DNA of 64,000 nucleotides from contig NZ_JAFRDR010000001.1 of assembly GCF_017377795.1 (NCBI RefSeq), positions 496,001 to 560,000 of the forward strand, in the 5' to 3' direction. This DNA is from Williamsia soli. Lineage in GTDB: Bacteria; Actinomycetota; Actinomycetes; Mycobacteriales; Mycobacteriaceae. Positions 31,269 to 40,411 of this stretch are shown here, one piece after another; the first letter of the stretch is position 1, and every line of letters starts with the position of its first letter. The notes under the pieces were generated by a model. That model did no database searches and was not told the origin of the DNA. It saw only the letters and a list, made by a program, of their open reading frames with translations. The position numbers were made by a program, and so were the translations under genes.

Positions 31269-32522
31269 CTACTGCTTGTAGCTCGACAAGAAATTGCCCA
31301 TCCGTTCCACAGCGTCGGACAGATCCCGGGCCCACGGCAGTGTCACGACCCGGAAATGATCAGGGCTCGGCCAGTTGAAGCCCGTGCCCTGCACGACGAG
31401 GATCTTCTCGCGCAGCAGCAGATCGGTCACGAACTTCTCGTCGTTGTGTATCTCGTGGACCTCGGGGTCGAGTCGGGGGAAGGCGTACAGCGCGCCCATC
31501 GGCTTCACGCAGCTGACCCCGGGAATCTCGTTGAGCTTCTCCCACGTAACGTTGCGCTGCTCGAGCAACCTGCCGCCGGGAAGGACCAGCGCATCGATGC
31601 TCTGATAACCGCCGAGGGCGACCTGGATGGCGTGCTGTCCGGGCACGTTCGAGCACAATCGGGTGGATGCCAGCATCTTCATACCGTCGACGAACCCGCG
31701 GGCGTGGTCCTGAGGCCCGGTGATCGCGACCCAGCCGGCCCGGTACCCGCATACCCGGTAGGCCTTCGACAGGCCGTTGAAGGTGAGGCACAGCAGGTCC
31801 GGCGCGAGCGAGGCCAGGTTGATGTGCTTGGCGTCGTCGTAGAGGATCTTGTCGTAGATCTCGTCCGCGAGCAGCAGCAGCGAGTGCTTGCGTGCCAGTT
31901 CGACGATCTGCGTGAGGATCTCGCGCGAATAGACCGCGCCGGTGGGGTTGTTCGGATTGATCACGAGCAACGCCTTGGTCCGAGGCGTGATCTTGGACTC
32001 GATGTCGGCGATGTCGGGATTCCAGTCGTTCGCCTCGTCGCACATGTAGTGGATGGCCTTGCCGCCGGACAGGGCCGTCATCGCGGTCCACAGCGGGTAG
32101 TCCGGCGACGGGATGAGGACCTCGTCACCGTCGTCGAGCAATGCCTGCATCGTCATGGTGATGAGCTCGGACACGCCGTTGCCGAGGATCACGTCATCGA
32201 CGTCGAAGTAAGGGAAGTCGGGAAGCAGTTCATACCGGGTGACCACTGCCCGGCGAGCCGGCAGGACACCCATGGATTCGCTGTATCCCTGTGAGTACGG
32301 CAGGGCGTGGATCATGTCGCGCATGATGACGTCCGGGGCCTCGAAGCCGAACTGGGCGGGATTGCCGATGTTCAGCTTGAGGATCCGGTGGCCCTCGGCC
32401 TCGAGTCGCGCGGCCTGGGCGGTCACCGGGCCGCGGATCTCATAGGCGACGTTGCGAAGCTTCGCCGATTGCTCGAGGGGTTTGAGGTCGCTGTGCACAT
32501 GCGAAACGTGGGGTCTGCTCAC
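31269..32522 (-). CDS. aspC: PLP-dependent aminotransferase (AspC/AlaA type)
   Basis: A 417-residue class I aminotransferase if started at GTG 32522; an ATG at 32570 is in frame but has no ribosome binding site. Family blocks are clear: KLNIGNPAQFGFEAPD, DDVILGNGVSELI, LVINPNNPTGAVYS, the PLP-binding lysine in TFNGLSKAYRVCGYRAGW, and RVVTLPW near the end. It should transfer amino groups between glutamate and pyruvate or oxaloacetate. In M. tuberculosis aspC (Rv0337c) stands beside the large Fe-S protein Rv0338c; here a GGDEF gene lies between them. Confidence 0.9.
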   Translation of the reverse strand: MSRPHVSHVHSDLKPLEQSAKLRNVAYEIRGPVTAQAARLEAEGHRILKLNIGNPAQFGFEAPDVIMRDMIHALPYSQGYSESMGVLPARRAVVTRYELLPDFPYFDVDDVILGNGVSELITMTMQALLDDGDEVLIPSPDYPLWTAMTALSGGKAIHYMCDEANDWNPDIADIESKITPRTKALLVINPNNPTGAVYSREILTQIVELARKHSLLLLADEIYDKILYDDAKHINLASLAPDLLCLTFNGLSKAYRVCGYRAGWVAITGPQDHARGFVDGMKMLASTRLCSNVPGQHAIQVALGGYQSIDALVLPGGRLLEQRNVTWEKLNEIPGVSCVKPMGALYAFPRLDPEVHEIHNDEKFVTDLLLREKILVVQGTGFNWPSPDHFRVVTLPWARDLSDAVERMGNFLSSYKQ

Positions 32523-32714
32523 GCCTCTTATGGTGCCAGCACTGGGCAAGTAGGTTTTGGTCCACGGCATTATTGGTAACGAAAAGGGTCCCGCGGACCG
32601 CTTTCGTGTCAGGAATTGTCTTTACTTCAAACCTGGGTCACTATAGAAAATCGGCGGATGAGCGGGTCGGGGTCCCAGTTGTCATCAGCACTATTGGAAG
32701 CACCACGAGGTCCG

Positions 32715-33839
32715 ATGCCGAACCGTTTTGACGATCTGCAGCGCGAGCAGCGGCATGTCCTCAATCAGATTCGCGTTCGCGAGCGTCTCATCCGCTACAG
32801 CATTGCGGCGTTCGTGCCGGTCTTCGGTGCCGTCGCGGTGCTGGCCATGTTCGCCGACGACGGCGAGGCGTCGACACTCCGGATCGTGATCGTGTCCGTG
32901 ACAGCGCTGTCGACCCTTCCCATGGCCGTGCTCATGAGTCGCGTCGACCTGGGTCCGGTGTGGTGGTCGAAGCAGGCTTCGATCCCGGGCATCAACACGG
33001 CCTTTCTCGCCTATGCGGACATCGGCGTCACCGTCATCCTGATCACGTTCGTCAACCCGTCGGTGGCACTGCACGGCACCGCACTGTTCGCGATCATCGG
33101 TTGTTACGCGGCGCATTTCGTGACGCACCGGGTGCGCATCGTCCACATGGTCTTCACCAGCGTCGTCGTCTGCGCTCTCGGCCTCGAGATGTGGTTGATC
33201 GGGGACGATCTCGGCGGGGCCTGCTACCGGGTCGCGGTGTCGTTGCTGGCGATCAACGGAACCGTCTTCCTGCTCAGCATCTATACGGACGACTTTCAGC
33301 ACGCCCTTCGCACGCAGTTGAAGTTGGCGAACACCGATTCGCTGACGGGCCTGTTCAACCGCCGTGGCTTCGAGTACTGGGCCGGCTCGATGGTTGTACC
33401 CGCGACCCGCAACTTCGGCGTGGTGGTCGCTGACATCGACAACTACAAACTGCTCAACGATCGGTTCGGACACGACGTCGGCGACCAGATCCTCCGGCGA
33501 ATCGCCGACAGCCTTCGCGGCGTGACCGGAGAGTATGCCGTGTTGGCGCGCGTGGGCGGCGACGAGTTCGCGTTCGCCACCGACCTCGACCGCGATGCGC
33601 TCGTGGCACTCGCCGAGCGGATGCGTATGCGGTCCTCGAGTTCTTGGCACGGACAACCGGTCACCATCAGTGTCGGTGTCGCTTCCTGCCTGCTGCAGGG
33701 CGCCACCACGCGTACGGACGCGCGGAAGGTCCTCGACGTCGCGATCAACGCCGCGGACGAGGCTCTCTACGTGGCAAAACAGGCCGGCCGCAACCATGTC
33801 CGTGTGGTGGACGTGGATGCGGCCGGAAATCCTGCCTGA
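32715..33839 (+). CDS. Membrane diguanylate cyclase (GGDEF)
   Basis: A 374-residue protein. ATG 32715 follows ACGAGG by 4 bases; earlier in-frame starts at 32616 and 32658 lack ribosome binding sites. About six membrane helices (from SIAAFVPVFGAVAVLAMF) precede a GGDEF domain that starts at LANTDSLTGLFNRRGF. The catalytic motif is intact in RVGGDEFAF, and the metal site in VVADIDNYKLLND is normal. There is no RxxD inhibitory site at the expected place just before GGDEF, so product inhibition may be absent. It makes c-di-GMP in response to an unknown membrane signal. It is convergent with the Fe-S gene. Confidence 0.9.
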   Translation: MPNRFDDLQREQRHVLNQIRVRERLIRYSIAAFVPVFGAVAVLAMFADDGEASTLRIVIVSVTALSTLPMAVLMSRVDLGPVWWSKQASIPGINTAFLAYADIGVTVILITFVNPSVALHGTALFAIIGCYAAHFVTHRVRIVHMVFTSVVVCALGLEMWLIGDDLGGACYRVAVSLLAINGTVFLLSIYTDDFQHALRTQLKLANTDSLTGLFNRRGFEYWAGSMVVPATRNFGVVVADIDNYKLLNDRFGHDVGDQILRRIADSLRGVTGEYAVLARVGGDEFAFATDLDRDALVALAERMRMRSSSSWHGQPVTISVGVASCLLQGATTRTDARKVLDVAINAADEALYVAKQAGRNHVRVVDVDAAGNPA

Positions 33840-33848
33840 CCTTCGACC

Positions 33849-36800
33849 TCAGCGTTTGCCGGGACGCTTCTTACCCGCCGCGATTCCGAAGCCCTTTGCC
33901 TTACTGGCGCCGGTCTCCGTGAGCGTCGCGGCGTCAGCCGGACCTGAGCCATTGGTGGTCGGCTCCTCGGGTGCAGGCTCGGGCGCTGCTTCGGCTTCAG
34001 CCTCGGGCTGGGCCTCCGGTTCTGCAGGCGTGGCCGGCTCTGGCTCCGGCTCTGGGTCGGCCTGCGCCTCAGGCTCGGGCTCGGGCTCGGGCTTCGATTC
34101 TGCCTTCGCCGCGGCCTTGGGAGCGCCCGGACGCTTCGCCCTGCCACCCATTGCCAGGCCCTTGACCGGCACTGCCGGCTCCGCTGCAGGCTCGGGTTCG
34201 GCAGCCGCCTCCGGTGCACCAGCGCTCGATTCCGGGGTGGCCTGGGCCGCCTCGGGCTCAGACTCGGCGGCCGGCGCCGTTGCCTTCGCGCCGGGCTTGG
34301 GAGCTCCCGGACGCTTCGCCTTGCCGCCGATGGCGAGTCCCTTGACCGGGACCGCAGGCTTGTCGTCGACCTGTGCCTCCTCGGTGGCGGGGGCCTGTTC
34401 GGTGACTGTGGCGTCTTCGGTGACCGGCGCTTCGTCGGTCGCCGGTCCCGAATCGGCTTCTGGTGCAGCTTTCTTGGCTGCCGCACCCGGCTTCTTCGCC
34501 GCGCCTCCCGGTTTCGGTGCTCCAGGACGCTTCGCGCCGCCACCGATGGCGAGACCCTTCACCGGTGCGGCCGGCTTCTCGGCGGCTTCCTCGGTTGCGG
34601 TGTCGCTCGCCGCCGCGGTGGCCTCTGTGGTCTCGGTGTCCGCAGGCTTGGCCTCTGCGGCCGGCTTGGCTCCGCCAGGCTTCTTCGCCGCACCACCGGG
34701 TTTCGGTGCTCCGGGACGCTTGGCGCCGCCGCCGATCGACAGTCCCTTCGCCGGTGCTGCTGCCTTCTCTTCGGCTGCGGGGGCTTCGGGTTCTGCTACC
34801 TTCGCGGCACCAGGCTTCGGGGCTCCGCCGCCGGGCTTTTTCGCTGCGCCACCCGGTTTGGGGGCTCCGCCGCCGGGCTTCTTGGCGCCGCCACCGATGC
34901 CGAGACCGCCGCCGACCTTCGGCTTGTCGGCTGCAGGCTTCTCTTCAGTGATCGTCGCCGTAGGCGCTGATGCCTTCGCGGGCTCGGGAGCCTTCTCCGC
35001 GGGAGCGGCTTCGGGCTCGATTGTCGGAGCCGACAGGCCCAGCGAGGCTGCGCCGAGGAATCGTCCGCCACGCTTGATCTCGGGGGCGCCGCGCTTGACG
35101 GCCTCGAGGATCAACTGGGAGACGTCGACGACCTCGACCTTGCCTTCCTGCTCGGTGCCCGAGGTCTGCGCGGTCACGCCGTCGCTCAACATCACCTTGC
35201 AGAACGGGCAACCGGTGGCGACCTTCTTGGGATTGGTGCTCAGCGCTTCATCGACCCGGTCGATGTTGATGCGCTTGCCGATGCTCTCTTCCATCCACAT
35301 GCGAGCACCGCCGGCGCCACAGCACATGGACCGCTCGCCGTGGCGAGGCATTTCCTTGAGCTTCGCGCCCGACGCCGCCATCAGTTCACGAGGCGCGTCA
35401 TAGACCTTGTTGTGCCGGCCCAGGAAGCAGGGGTCGTGGTAGGTGATGTCCTCGTTCACCTCGGCGACCGGGATCAGTCGCTTGTCGCGGATCAGCCGGT
35501 TCAGCAGCTGCGTGTGGTGCACGACCTCGTACTTGCCGCCGACCTGCGGGTACTCGTTGCCCAGGGCGTTGAAGCAGTGGGCGCAGGTAACGACGATCTT
35601 CTTCTTCTGCTGCGGTGCTGTCGCGAACACTTCGCCGAGCATCTCGATGTTCTGTTGCGCGAGCATCTGGAACAGGAACTCGTTGCCCGCGCGGCGAGCG
35701 GAGTCACCGGTACAGGTCTCGCCTTCGCCGAGGACGAGGAAGTCGACGGCTGCGATGTCGAGGAGCTCGGCGACAGCCTTGGTGGTCTTCTTCGCACGGT
35801 CTTCGTAGGCGCCGGCGCAGCCGACCCAGAACAGGTACTCGAAGCCTTCGAAGCTCTCGACGTCCTGACCGAAGACCGGGATCTCGATGTCCATCTCATC
35901 GATCCACTTGGTGCGGTCCTTCGAGTTCTGGCCCCAGGGGTTGCCCTTGTTCTCGAGGTTCTTGAACAGCCCGGCGAGCTCGGACGGGAAGTCCGACTCG
36001 ATCAGCACCTGGTAGCGGCGCATGTCGATGATGTGGTCGACGTGCTCGATGTCGACGGGGCACTGCTCCACGCAGGCACCACACGACGTGCAACTCCACA
36101 GCGTCTCGTTGTCGATGACGGCACCGGTGGCACCTTCGCTCTCGCCGACGAGCTTGCGCTCGGCCTCGAGACGGGCGGCCTCGGGGATGGCGTCGAGCTT
36201 GTCCTGGAGGACGTTGCCGTCGGCGTCGACGAGGCCTACCTCGTCACCGCCCAGGTCTTTCTTGCCGCCGGCGAGCAGGTACGGGGCCTTGGCCTGACCG
36301 TGGTCACGCAACGACATGATGAGCAGCTTGGGAGAGAGCGGCTTACCGGTGTTCCACGCCGGGCACTGGCTCTGGCAGCGGCCGCACTCGGTGCAGGTGG
36401 AGAAGTCGAGCCAGCCCTTCCACGAGAAATCCTCGATCTTGCCTGCGCCGAATGCGTCGACGTCGGGGTCGGCGCTCTCCATGTCGAGGACCTTGCCCGC
36501 CGACATCATCGGCTTGGCCGCGCCGAGAGCGACACCGCCGTCTGCCTCACGCTTGAAGTAGATGTTGAAGAAAGCGGAGAACCGGTGCCAGGCGACGCCC
36601 CAGTTGATGTTCTGTCCGACGACCGCGAGCCAGATCATGCCGGACATCAGCTTGATCAGCGCGAAGATCGAGACCATGATCGCGCTCGCCGGCAGGAGCT
36701 TGGCGACCTGCATCGTGAAGAAGTCGGATCCGGCATTGGCGTGGCCGTACGTGGCGATCTTGCCGGCCTTCACGAAGACCATGCCGAGGCCCTCGAGCAG

Positions 36801-37286
36801 CACCACGATCTCGACGAAGTACGCCGCGCCGAAGTTGGAGCCGCTGAAGCGCGACAGCCGCTCGGGCACCCGGGGGTGATTGAGCTGGCGGATCACGATG
36901 AGGGCCAGGACGCCGATGACGGTGCCGAGTCCCAGGATCTCGTCCAGTAGGTGCCAGGCGAAGGTGTCGCCGAACAGCGGCCAGTGGAACTCAGGATCGA
37001 ACACCTGACCGTAGGCCTCGAACCACAGCAGCGCGCCGAGGAGGAAGCCGACCATCACCAGCCAGTGCGCCCAGCCGACCGTCCGGAATTTGGCCATACG
37101 CGTGTGAGCGATGAACTCGATCATCATCTGCTTGAAACGGGGCCAGATCGGGAAAATCCTGGTGGTGTCCTTCTGCCCCTGGGCGATGGTGCGGATCATT
37201 CTCCACACCCCACCGAAGAACAGGGCCCAGCACACCAGGCTGGCCAGGGCGGCAATGGTGCCGATGGTGATCGTCGCGGTCGTCAC
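33849..37286 (-). CDS. Membrane (Fe-S) heterodisulfide-reductase-like protein with repetitive tail
   Basis: A 1,145-residue homolog of Rv0338c. Residues 1-230 hold about five membrane helices of a NarI/HdrE-like cytochrome module. Two 4Fe-4S ferredoxin motifs follow, CTECGRCQSQCP (298-309) and CTSCGACVEQCP further on. Then come two CCG (HdrD-type) blocks with CTGDSARR, VTCAHCFNALGNEYP, YHDPCFLGRHN and SMCCGAGGARMWMEE. The last 400 residues are Ala/Pro/Lys/Glu-rich with repeats of KGLAIGGGAKRPGAPKPG. It probably moves electrons between the quinone pool and a cytoplasmic thiol or disulfide partner. The Rv0338c homolog is thought to be essential; that is from memory. Confidence 0.9.
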   Translation of the reverse strand: MTTATITIGTIAALASLVCWALFFGGVWRMIRTIAQGQKDTTRIFPIWPRFKQMMIEFIAHTRMAKFRTVGWAHWLVMVGFLLGALLWFEAYGQVFDPEFHWPLFGDTFAWHLLDEILGLGTVIGVLALIVIRQLNHPRVPERLSRFSGSNFGAAYFVEIVVLLEGLGMVFVKAGKIATYGHANAGSDFFTMQVAKLLPASAIMVSIFALIKLMSGMIWLAVVGQNINWGVAWHRFSAFFNIYFKREADGGVALGAAKPMMSAGKVLDMESADPDVDAFGAGKIEDFSWKGWLDFSTCTECGRCQSQCPAWNTGKPLSPKLLIMSLRDHGQAKAPYLLAGGKKDLGGDEVGLVDADGNVLQDKLDAIPEAARLEAERKLVGESEGATGAVIDNETLWSCTSCGACVEQCPVDIEHVDHIIDMRRYQVLIESDFPSELAGLFKNLENKGNPWGQNSKDRTKWIDEMDIEIPVFGQDVESFEGFEYLFWVGCAGAYEDRAKKTTKAVAELLDIAAVDFLVLGEGETCTGDSARRAGNEFLFQMLAQQNIEMLGEVFATAPQQKKKIVVTCAHCFNALGNEYPQVGGKYEVVHHTQLLNRLIRDKRLIPVAEVNEDITYHDPCFLGRHNKVYDAPRELMAASGAKLKEMPRHGERSMCCGAGGARMWMEESIGKRINIDRVDEALSTNPKKVATGCPFCKVMLSDGVTAQTSGTEQEGKVEVVDVSQLILEAVKRGAPEIKRGGRFLGAASLGLSAPTIEPEAAPAEKAPEPAKASAPTATITEEKPAADKPKVGGGLGIGGGAKKPGGGAPKPGGAAKKPGGGAPKPGAAKVAEPEAPAAEEKAAAPAKGLSIGGGAKRPGAPKPGGAAKKPGGAKPAAEAKPADTETTEATAAASDTATEEAAEKPAAPVKGLAIGGGAKRPGAPKPGGAAKKPGAAAKKAAPEADSGPATDEAPVTEDATVTEQAPATEEAQVDDKPAVPVKGLAIGGKAKRPGAPKPGAKATAPAAESEPEAAQATPESSAGAPEAAAEPEPAAEPAVPVKGLAMGGRAKRPGAPKAAAKAESKPEPEPEPEAQADPEPEPEPATPAEPEAQPEAEAEAAPEPAPEEPTTNGSGPADAATLTETGASKAKGFGIAAGKKRPGKR
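33850..34950. repeat. Coding repeats of the Fe-S protein tail
   Basis: At least five copies of a block encoding KGLAIGGGAKRPGAPKPG (variants KGLSIGG, KGLAMGG, KGFGIAAG) and shorter GGAPKPG/AAKKPGG units, separated by acidic Ala/Glu/Pro spacers. Each basic block ends a spacer, so the tail alternates acidic and basic segments. Confidence 0.85.
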
Positions 37287-37471
37287 GGCGTCACGGCCTT
37301 TCTCTATGGAACTTCACGGCCAGTGGTACGGCTCTTTCGCACACGGCCGTTCGTTCACCCGGATGGCAGAACACGGCTTGCGCAGTGTTCTCCACTAGGT
37401 ACGTTAAGGCTTGTCTTCGCAGCACTATTGCGCAGGTTGGCCTAAGTTACTAATCGGTAAGATCGTTTGTG

Positions 37472-38077
37472 ATGTCCGCCATAACTCGCACAAGAATTCT
37501 ACTGCTGATCGGCGCTTCGATGGCGACCGTCCAGTTCGCGATCGCGAGCGCTGCAACGTGGATCTATGTCATGGCATTTGATCGCGAGTTCGACGTTGCC
37601 GATGCCCCCACGGTGCCGGTCGCGCTGGTGCTCGGCTCCAAGGTTTCCGATGGTGAACCCGGGTCGTACGTACGCGGCAGGCTGGATTCGGCGCTCGAGC
37701 TGTACCGGGAGGGGCGGGTCCAGCAGATCTTGAACTCGGGTAACGGAGACCGTGCTGCGGGGGACGAACCGCAGGTCATGCGTAGTTACCTGGAGCAGCG
37801 TGGCGTTCCCGCAGGCGCGATCATCGACGACCCCGAGGGGTTCGACACTGCAGAAAGTTGTCGGCGCGCCCGCGATGTCTACGACGTCGAGGCGGTGCTG
37901 ATCGTCACGCAGGACTTCCATCTCGCTCGGGCGATCGGATTGTGCCGGGACATCGGGATCGATGCGCGGGGCGTCTACGCCGAGTGCGAGTGCGCACCGT
38001 GGACGGTCGCCCGCAACCACATTCGCGAGACCGTGCTGGCGGGGCCTCGTGCGCTGCTCACCTCACTGACGAACTGA
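37472..38077 (+). CDS. SanA/YdcF family membrane protein (DUF218)
   Basis: A 201-residue protein with one N-terminal membrane anchor (ILLLIGASMATVQFAIASA) and a DUF218 domain: VALVLGSKVSDGEPGSYV, LNSGNGDRAAGDEP, VMRSYLEQRGVP and VLIVTQDFHLARAIGLCRDI. SanA of E. coli affects the envelope barrier to vancomycin at high temperature; the reaction is unknown. GTG 37469 is an alternative start. The 3' end overlaps the convergent acyltransferase gene by 15 bp. Confidence 0.85.
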   Translation: MSAITRTRILLLIGASMATVQFAIASAATWIYVMAFDREFDVADAPTVPVALVLGSKVSDGEPGSYVRGRLDSALELYREGRVQQILNSGNGDRAAGDEPQVMRSYLEQRGVPAGAIIDDPEGFDTAESCRRARDVYDVEAVLIVTQDFHLARAIGLCRDIGIDARGVYAECECAPWTVARNHIRETVLAGPRALLTSLTN

Positions 38078-39328
38078 GCTGGGCTCTTCGATCTCGGTGA
38101 CGACGTCGTCGTCCTGGGTCTCGGCAGTTGTGGGGCGCTCACGCTTCTTCTTCAGTGGCAGGCGGGGGCGGCCGGTCAGGTAGGACGAGCCCGGGAGGCG
38201 GCGAAGGATCTCGACGAGAAACAGCGAGCAGGCGATCGTGCCGACGTACATCAGGATGGTCGCCCAGGGTGCGCCGAGGGTGTTGATCCAGGGCTCACCG
38301 TTCTTCTGCGGGTACAGGATGAAGAAGATGAAGATGGCGTGGCACAAAAAGACGCTGAAAGACCGGTTGGAGGCGTACTTGACCACGCGGTCGAAACGCG
38401 GGGTGCTCTCTCGGTGGCTGTCGGCCCAGTGCTGGCCGATCGCGTAGAGGCACCCGATCGCGACGACGATGAACGGGATCAGCGTCGGCTGGAATGCTGC
38501 GCTCGCGTAAATTGCGCGCTCGCCGTCCGCGACCCGCATCAGGTAGGTGACCTGGGCAAACGCGCCGGTCACGACCAACGCGGCGAACAGCCACCAGCCT
38601 TTGCCTCGGAGCCAGAGCCGGATTGCTTCTCGGTGCACGGCGACGACGGCGCCGAGGAAGATCATGAACTGATACGGCACGAATGTCGCGTAGTAGTGCC
38701 ACCAGATTCCCGCGATGCTCGCCGGCGGCTGCCAGTAGGTGATGACCGATGTGACGGCGATGTGGACGCCCAGGCTGGCCGCGAGCAGCGCGACGTGGTG
38801 GTTACGCGTTTTTCGGAGAACCCACAGCACCACTGGGAACAGCAGGTAGACCTGGAGCATCACGAACAGGAAGTACATGTGGAAGCCCGACAGGCCCCAC
38901 TTGAGCAGGTCCCAGAACTCGTCGAGGCTTCCCGGGATGTCGGTTGTACGTCCGTGGGCCCACATGTCCTCGACCGCCCAGTAGACGAACGACCAGATCA
39001 GGTACGGGAAGATCACCAGCTTCATGCGGCGGCGCCAGAAGTCCGTCGACCGGAAATCGACCTTGTCGAAGTTCTGGTGCATGAGCACAAAACCAGTCAG
39101 CGCAAAAAAGGTGTTGCGGGTGAAATGCAGCAGCAGAGTCGTCGAATTGACGGGGACGCTGTCCCACTCATCCGTCGTCGCAGTCAGGCAGTGCACGAAG
39201 ATGACCAGTGAAAACGTGGTGGCCCGGATCAGATCCACGTGGTGAAGATAAGTTCGCTTATCAGATTTTCGGGGGGTTCGTGCGACAGATCCTGCGTCAC
39301 AGGTGCGGGCGGAGGTCGAGGCAGTCAT
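38063..39328 (-). CDS. Acyltransferase 3 family membrane protein
   Basis: A 421-residue integral membrane acyltransferase starting at ATG 39328. The family signature is near the N-terminus: HHVDLIRATTFSLVIFVH, with the catalytic-type His, and NTFFALTGFVLMH. Roughly ten helices follow and the C-terminal 45 residues are charged (PLKKKRERPTT). There is no SGNH domain, unlike the two acyltransferases at 43430-47712. Such enzymes transfer acyl groups to sugars or lipids at the envelope. Neighbours give no clue to the substrate. Confidence 0.85.
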   Translation of the reverse strand: MTASTSARTCDAGSVARTPRKSDKRTYLHHVDLIRATTFSLVIFVHCLTATTDEWDSVPVNSTTLLLHFTRNTFFALTGFVLMHQNFDKVDFRSTDFWRRRMKLVIFPYLIWSFVYWAVEDMWAHGRTTDIPGSLDEFWDLLKWGLSGFHMYFLFVMLQVYLLFPVVLWVLRKTRNHHVALLAASLGVHIAVTSVITYWQPPASIAGIWWHYYATFVPYQFMIFLGAVVAVHREAIRLWLRGKGWWLFAALVVTGAFAQVTYLMRVADGERAIYASAAFQPTLIPFIVVAIGCLYAIGQHWADSHRESTPRFDRVVKYASNRSFSVFLCHAIFIFFILYPQKNGEPWINTLGAPWATILMYVGTIACSLFLVEILRRLPGSSYLTGRPRLPLKKKRERPTTAETQDDDVVTEIEEPSSVRQ

Positions 39329-39421
39329 CGCGGTACAGCATGCCGTATAACCCTGAGTTTTCGCTGGGCGGGAGGGGTTCCTCACATCAGGTGGTTACCG
39401 TGACCCAGTGCGTTGTGACGG

Positions 39422-40204
39422 ATGTGCCCGATGATCCCTGACTGGGATGTTCTGGTTCTGCTGCTTGCCGCTGCGGGCGTCGCCGGGTGGATCGACGCGG
39501 TGATCGGCGGCGGTGGGCTGGTGCTCATTCCTGCGCTGCTGATCGCCTTTCCCGGAGCGCCGCCCGCGAGTGCACTGGGGACCAACAAACTCGCGGCGAT
39601 CTGGGGGACAGGTGCCGCGGCCATCGCCTACTCACGTGTCACGGCCATCCCGCGCCGACTGGCGCTGATCTCTGTGCCGATCGCGTTCGTGTGTTCGGCG
39701 GCCGGCGCGCTGTCGGCGAAAGCGGTGTCGACCGAGATCATCCGACCGGTCGTGATCGTGCTGATGCTCGCGGTGGGCATCTTCGTCGCAGTTCGCCCGT
39801 CGTTCGGGAGCAACACCGGCGAGAGCCCGCCCCTCACGCGGAAACAGACCGTTGCAGGATGTGTCGCCTTCGCTGTGATCGGTTACTACGACGGCATTTT
39901 CGGACCCGGCACCGGCATGTTCCTGATCATCGCGCTGACGGCGCTGCTGTCTCGGAACTTCATCGAGAGTGCCGCGCTGGCGAAGATTGCCAACACCGCC
40001 ACGAACCTGGGTGCGCTCGTCGTGTTCTCGATCGGCGGAAATATCTGGTGGGCACTGGGTTTCATGCTCGCGGTCGCCAACACCGGCGGTTCGCTGCTCG
40101 GATCACGGACGGTACTGAACCGCGGCACCGGCGTGATCCGAGTCGCGTTGCTCGTGGTCGTGGTGGTGATGTCCGCGAAACTCGCCTGGGATCAGTGGGG
40201 CTGA
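39422..40204 (+). CDS. TauE/SafE-type sulfite or sulfonate exporter family protein
   Basis: A 260-residue membrane protein with about eight helices and the two internal repeats of the TauE/SafE family: WIDAVIGGGGLVLIPALL with TNKLAAIWGTGAAAIAY in the first half, YYDGIFGPGTGMFLII with AKIANTATNLGALVVF in the second. Family members export sulfite, sulfoacetate or other organic anions; no sulfur genes are nearby, so the substrate is open. ATG 39431 is an alternative start. The stop is followed at once by a tandem repeat array. Confidence 0.9.
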   Translation: MCPMIPDWDVLVLLLAAAGVAGWIDAVIGGGGLVLIPALLIAFPGAPPASALGTNKLAAIWGTGAAAIAYSRVTAIPRRLALISVPIAFVCSAAGALSAKAVSTEIIRPVVIVLMLAVGIFVAVRPSFGSNTGESPPLTRKQTVAGCVAFAVIGYYDGIFGPGTGMFLIIALTALLSRNFIESAALAKIANTATNLGALVVFSIGGNIWWALGFMLAVANTGGSLLGSRTVLNRGTGVIRVALLVVVVVMSAKLAWDQWG

Positions 40205-40207
40205 CCT

Positions 40208-40350
40208 GCCGACCGTGCCGAACCAACCGCCGACCGTGCCGAACCAAACCGCCGACCGTGCCGAACCGGCCGTCGATCGTGCCGAACCAGCCGCCGACCG
40301 TGCCGAACCAAACCGCCGACCGTGCCGAACCAGCCGTCGATCGTGCCGAA
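40208..40350. repeat. Seven tandem 21/22-bp intergenic repeats
   Basis: Seven units of GCCGACCGTGCCGAACC (units 4 and 7 read GTCGATCGTGCCGAA) start at 40208, 40229, 40251, 40272, 40293, 40315 and 40336. The spacing of 21, 22, 21, 21, 22 and 21 bp puts every unit on the same face of the helix. The units directly adjoin one another in the gap between two convergent genes. Confidence 0.92.
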
Positions 40351-40411
40351 ACTCGCTCCGAATGTGCTCTTTTCCCGTTCCGGGGCGCTCGTGGGACCGA
40401 GTGGACCGCCG

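Noticed and set aside
35340-36950. 536-codon frame antisense to the Fe-S protein
   Set aside because: It mirrors the codon pattern of the clear minus-strand ferredoxin/CCG gene and has no recognisable domain.
40208-40350. Tandem repeats considered as a CRISPR array
   Set aside because: The 21/22-bp units follow one another directly, with no unique spacers, and no cas genes are present.
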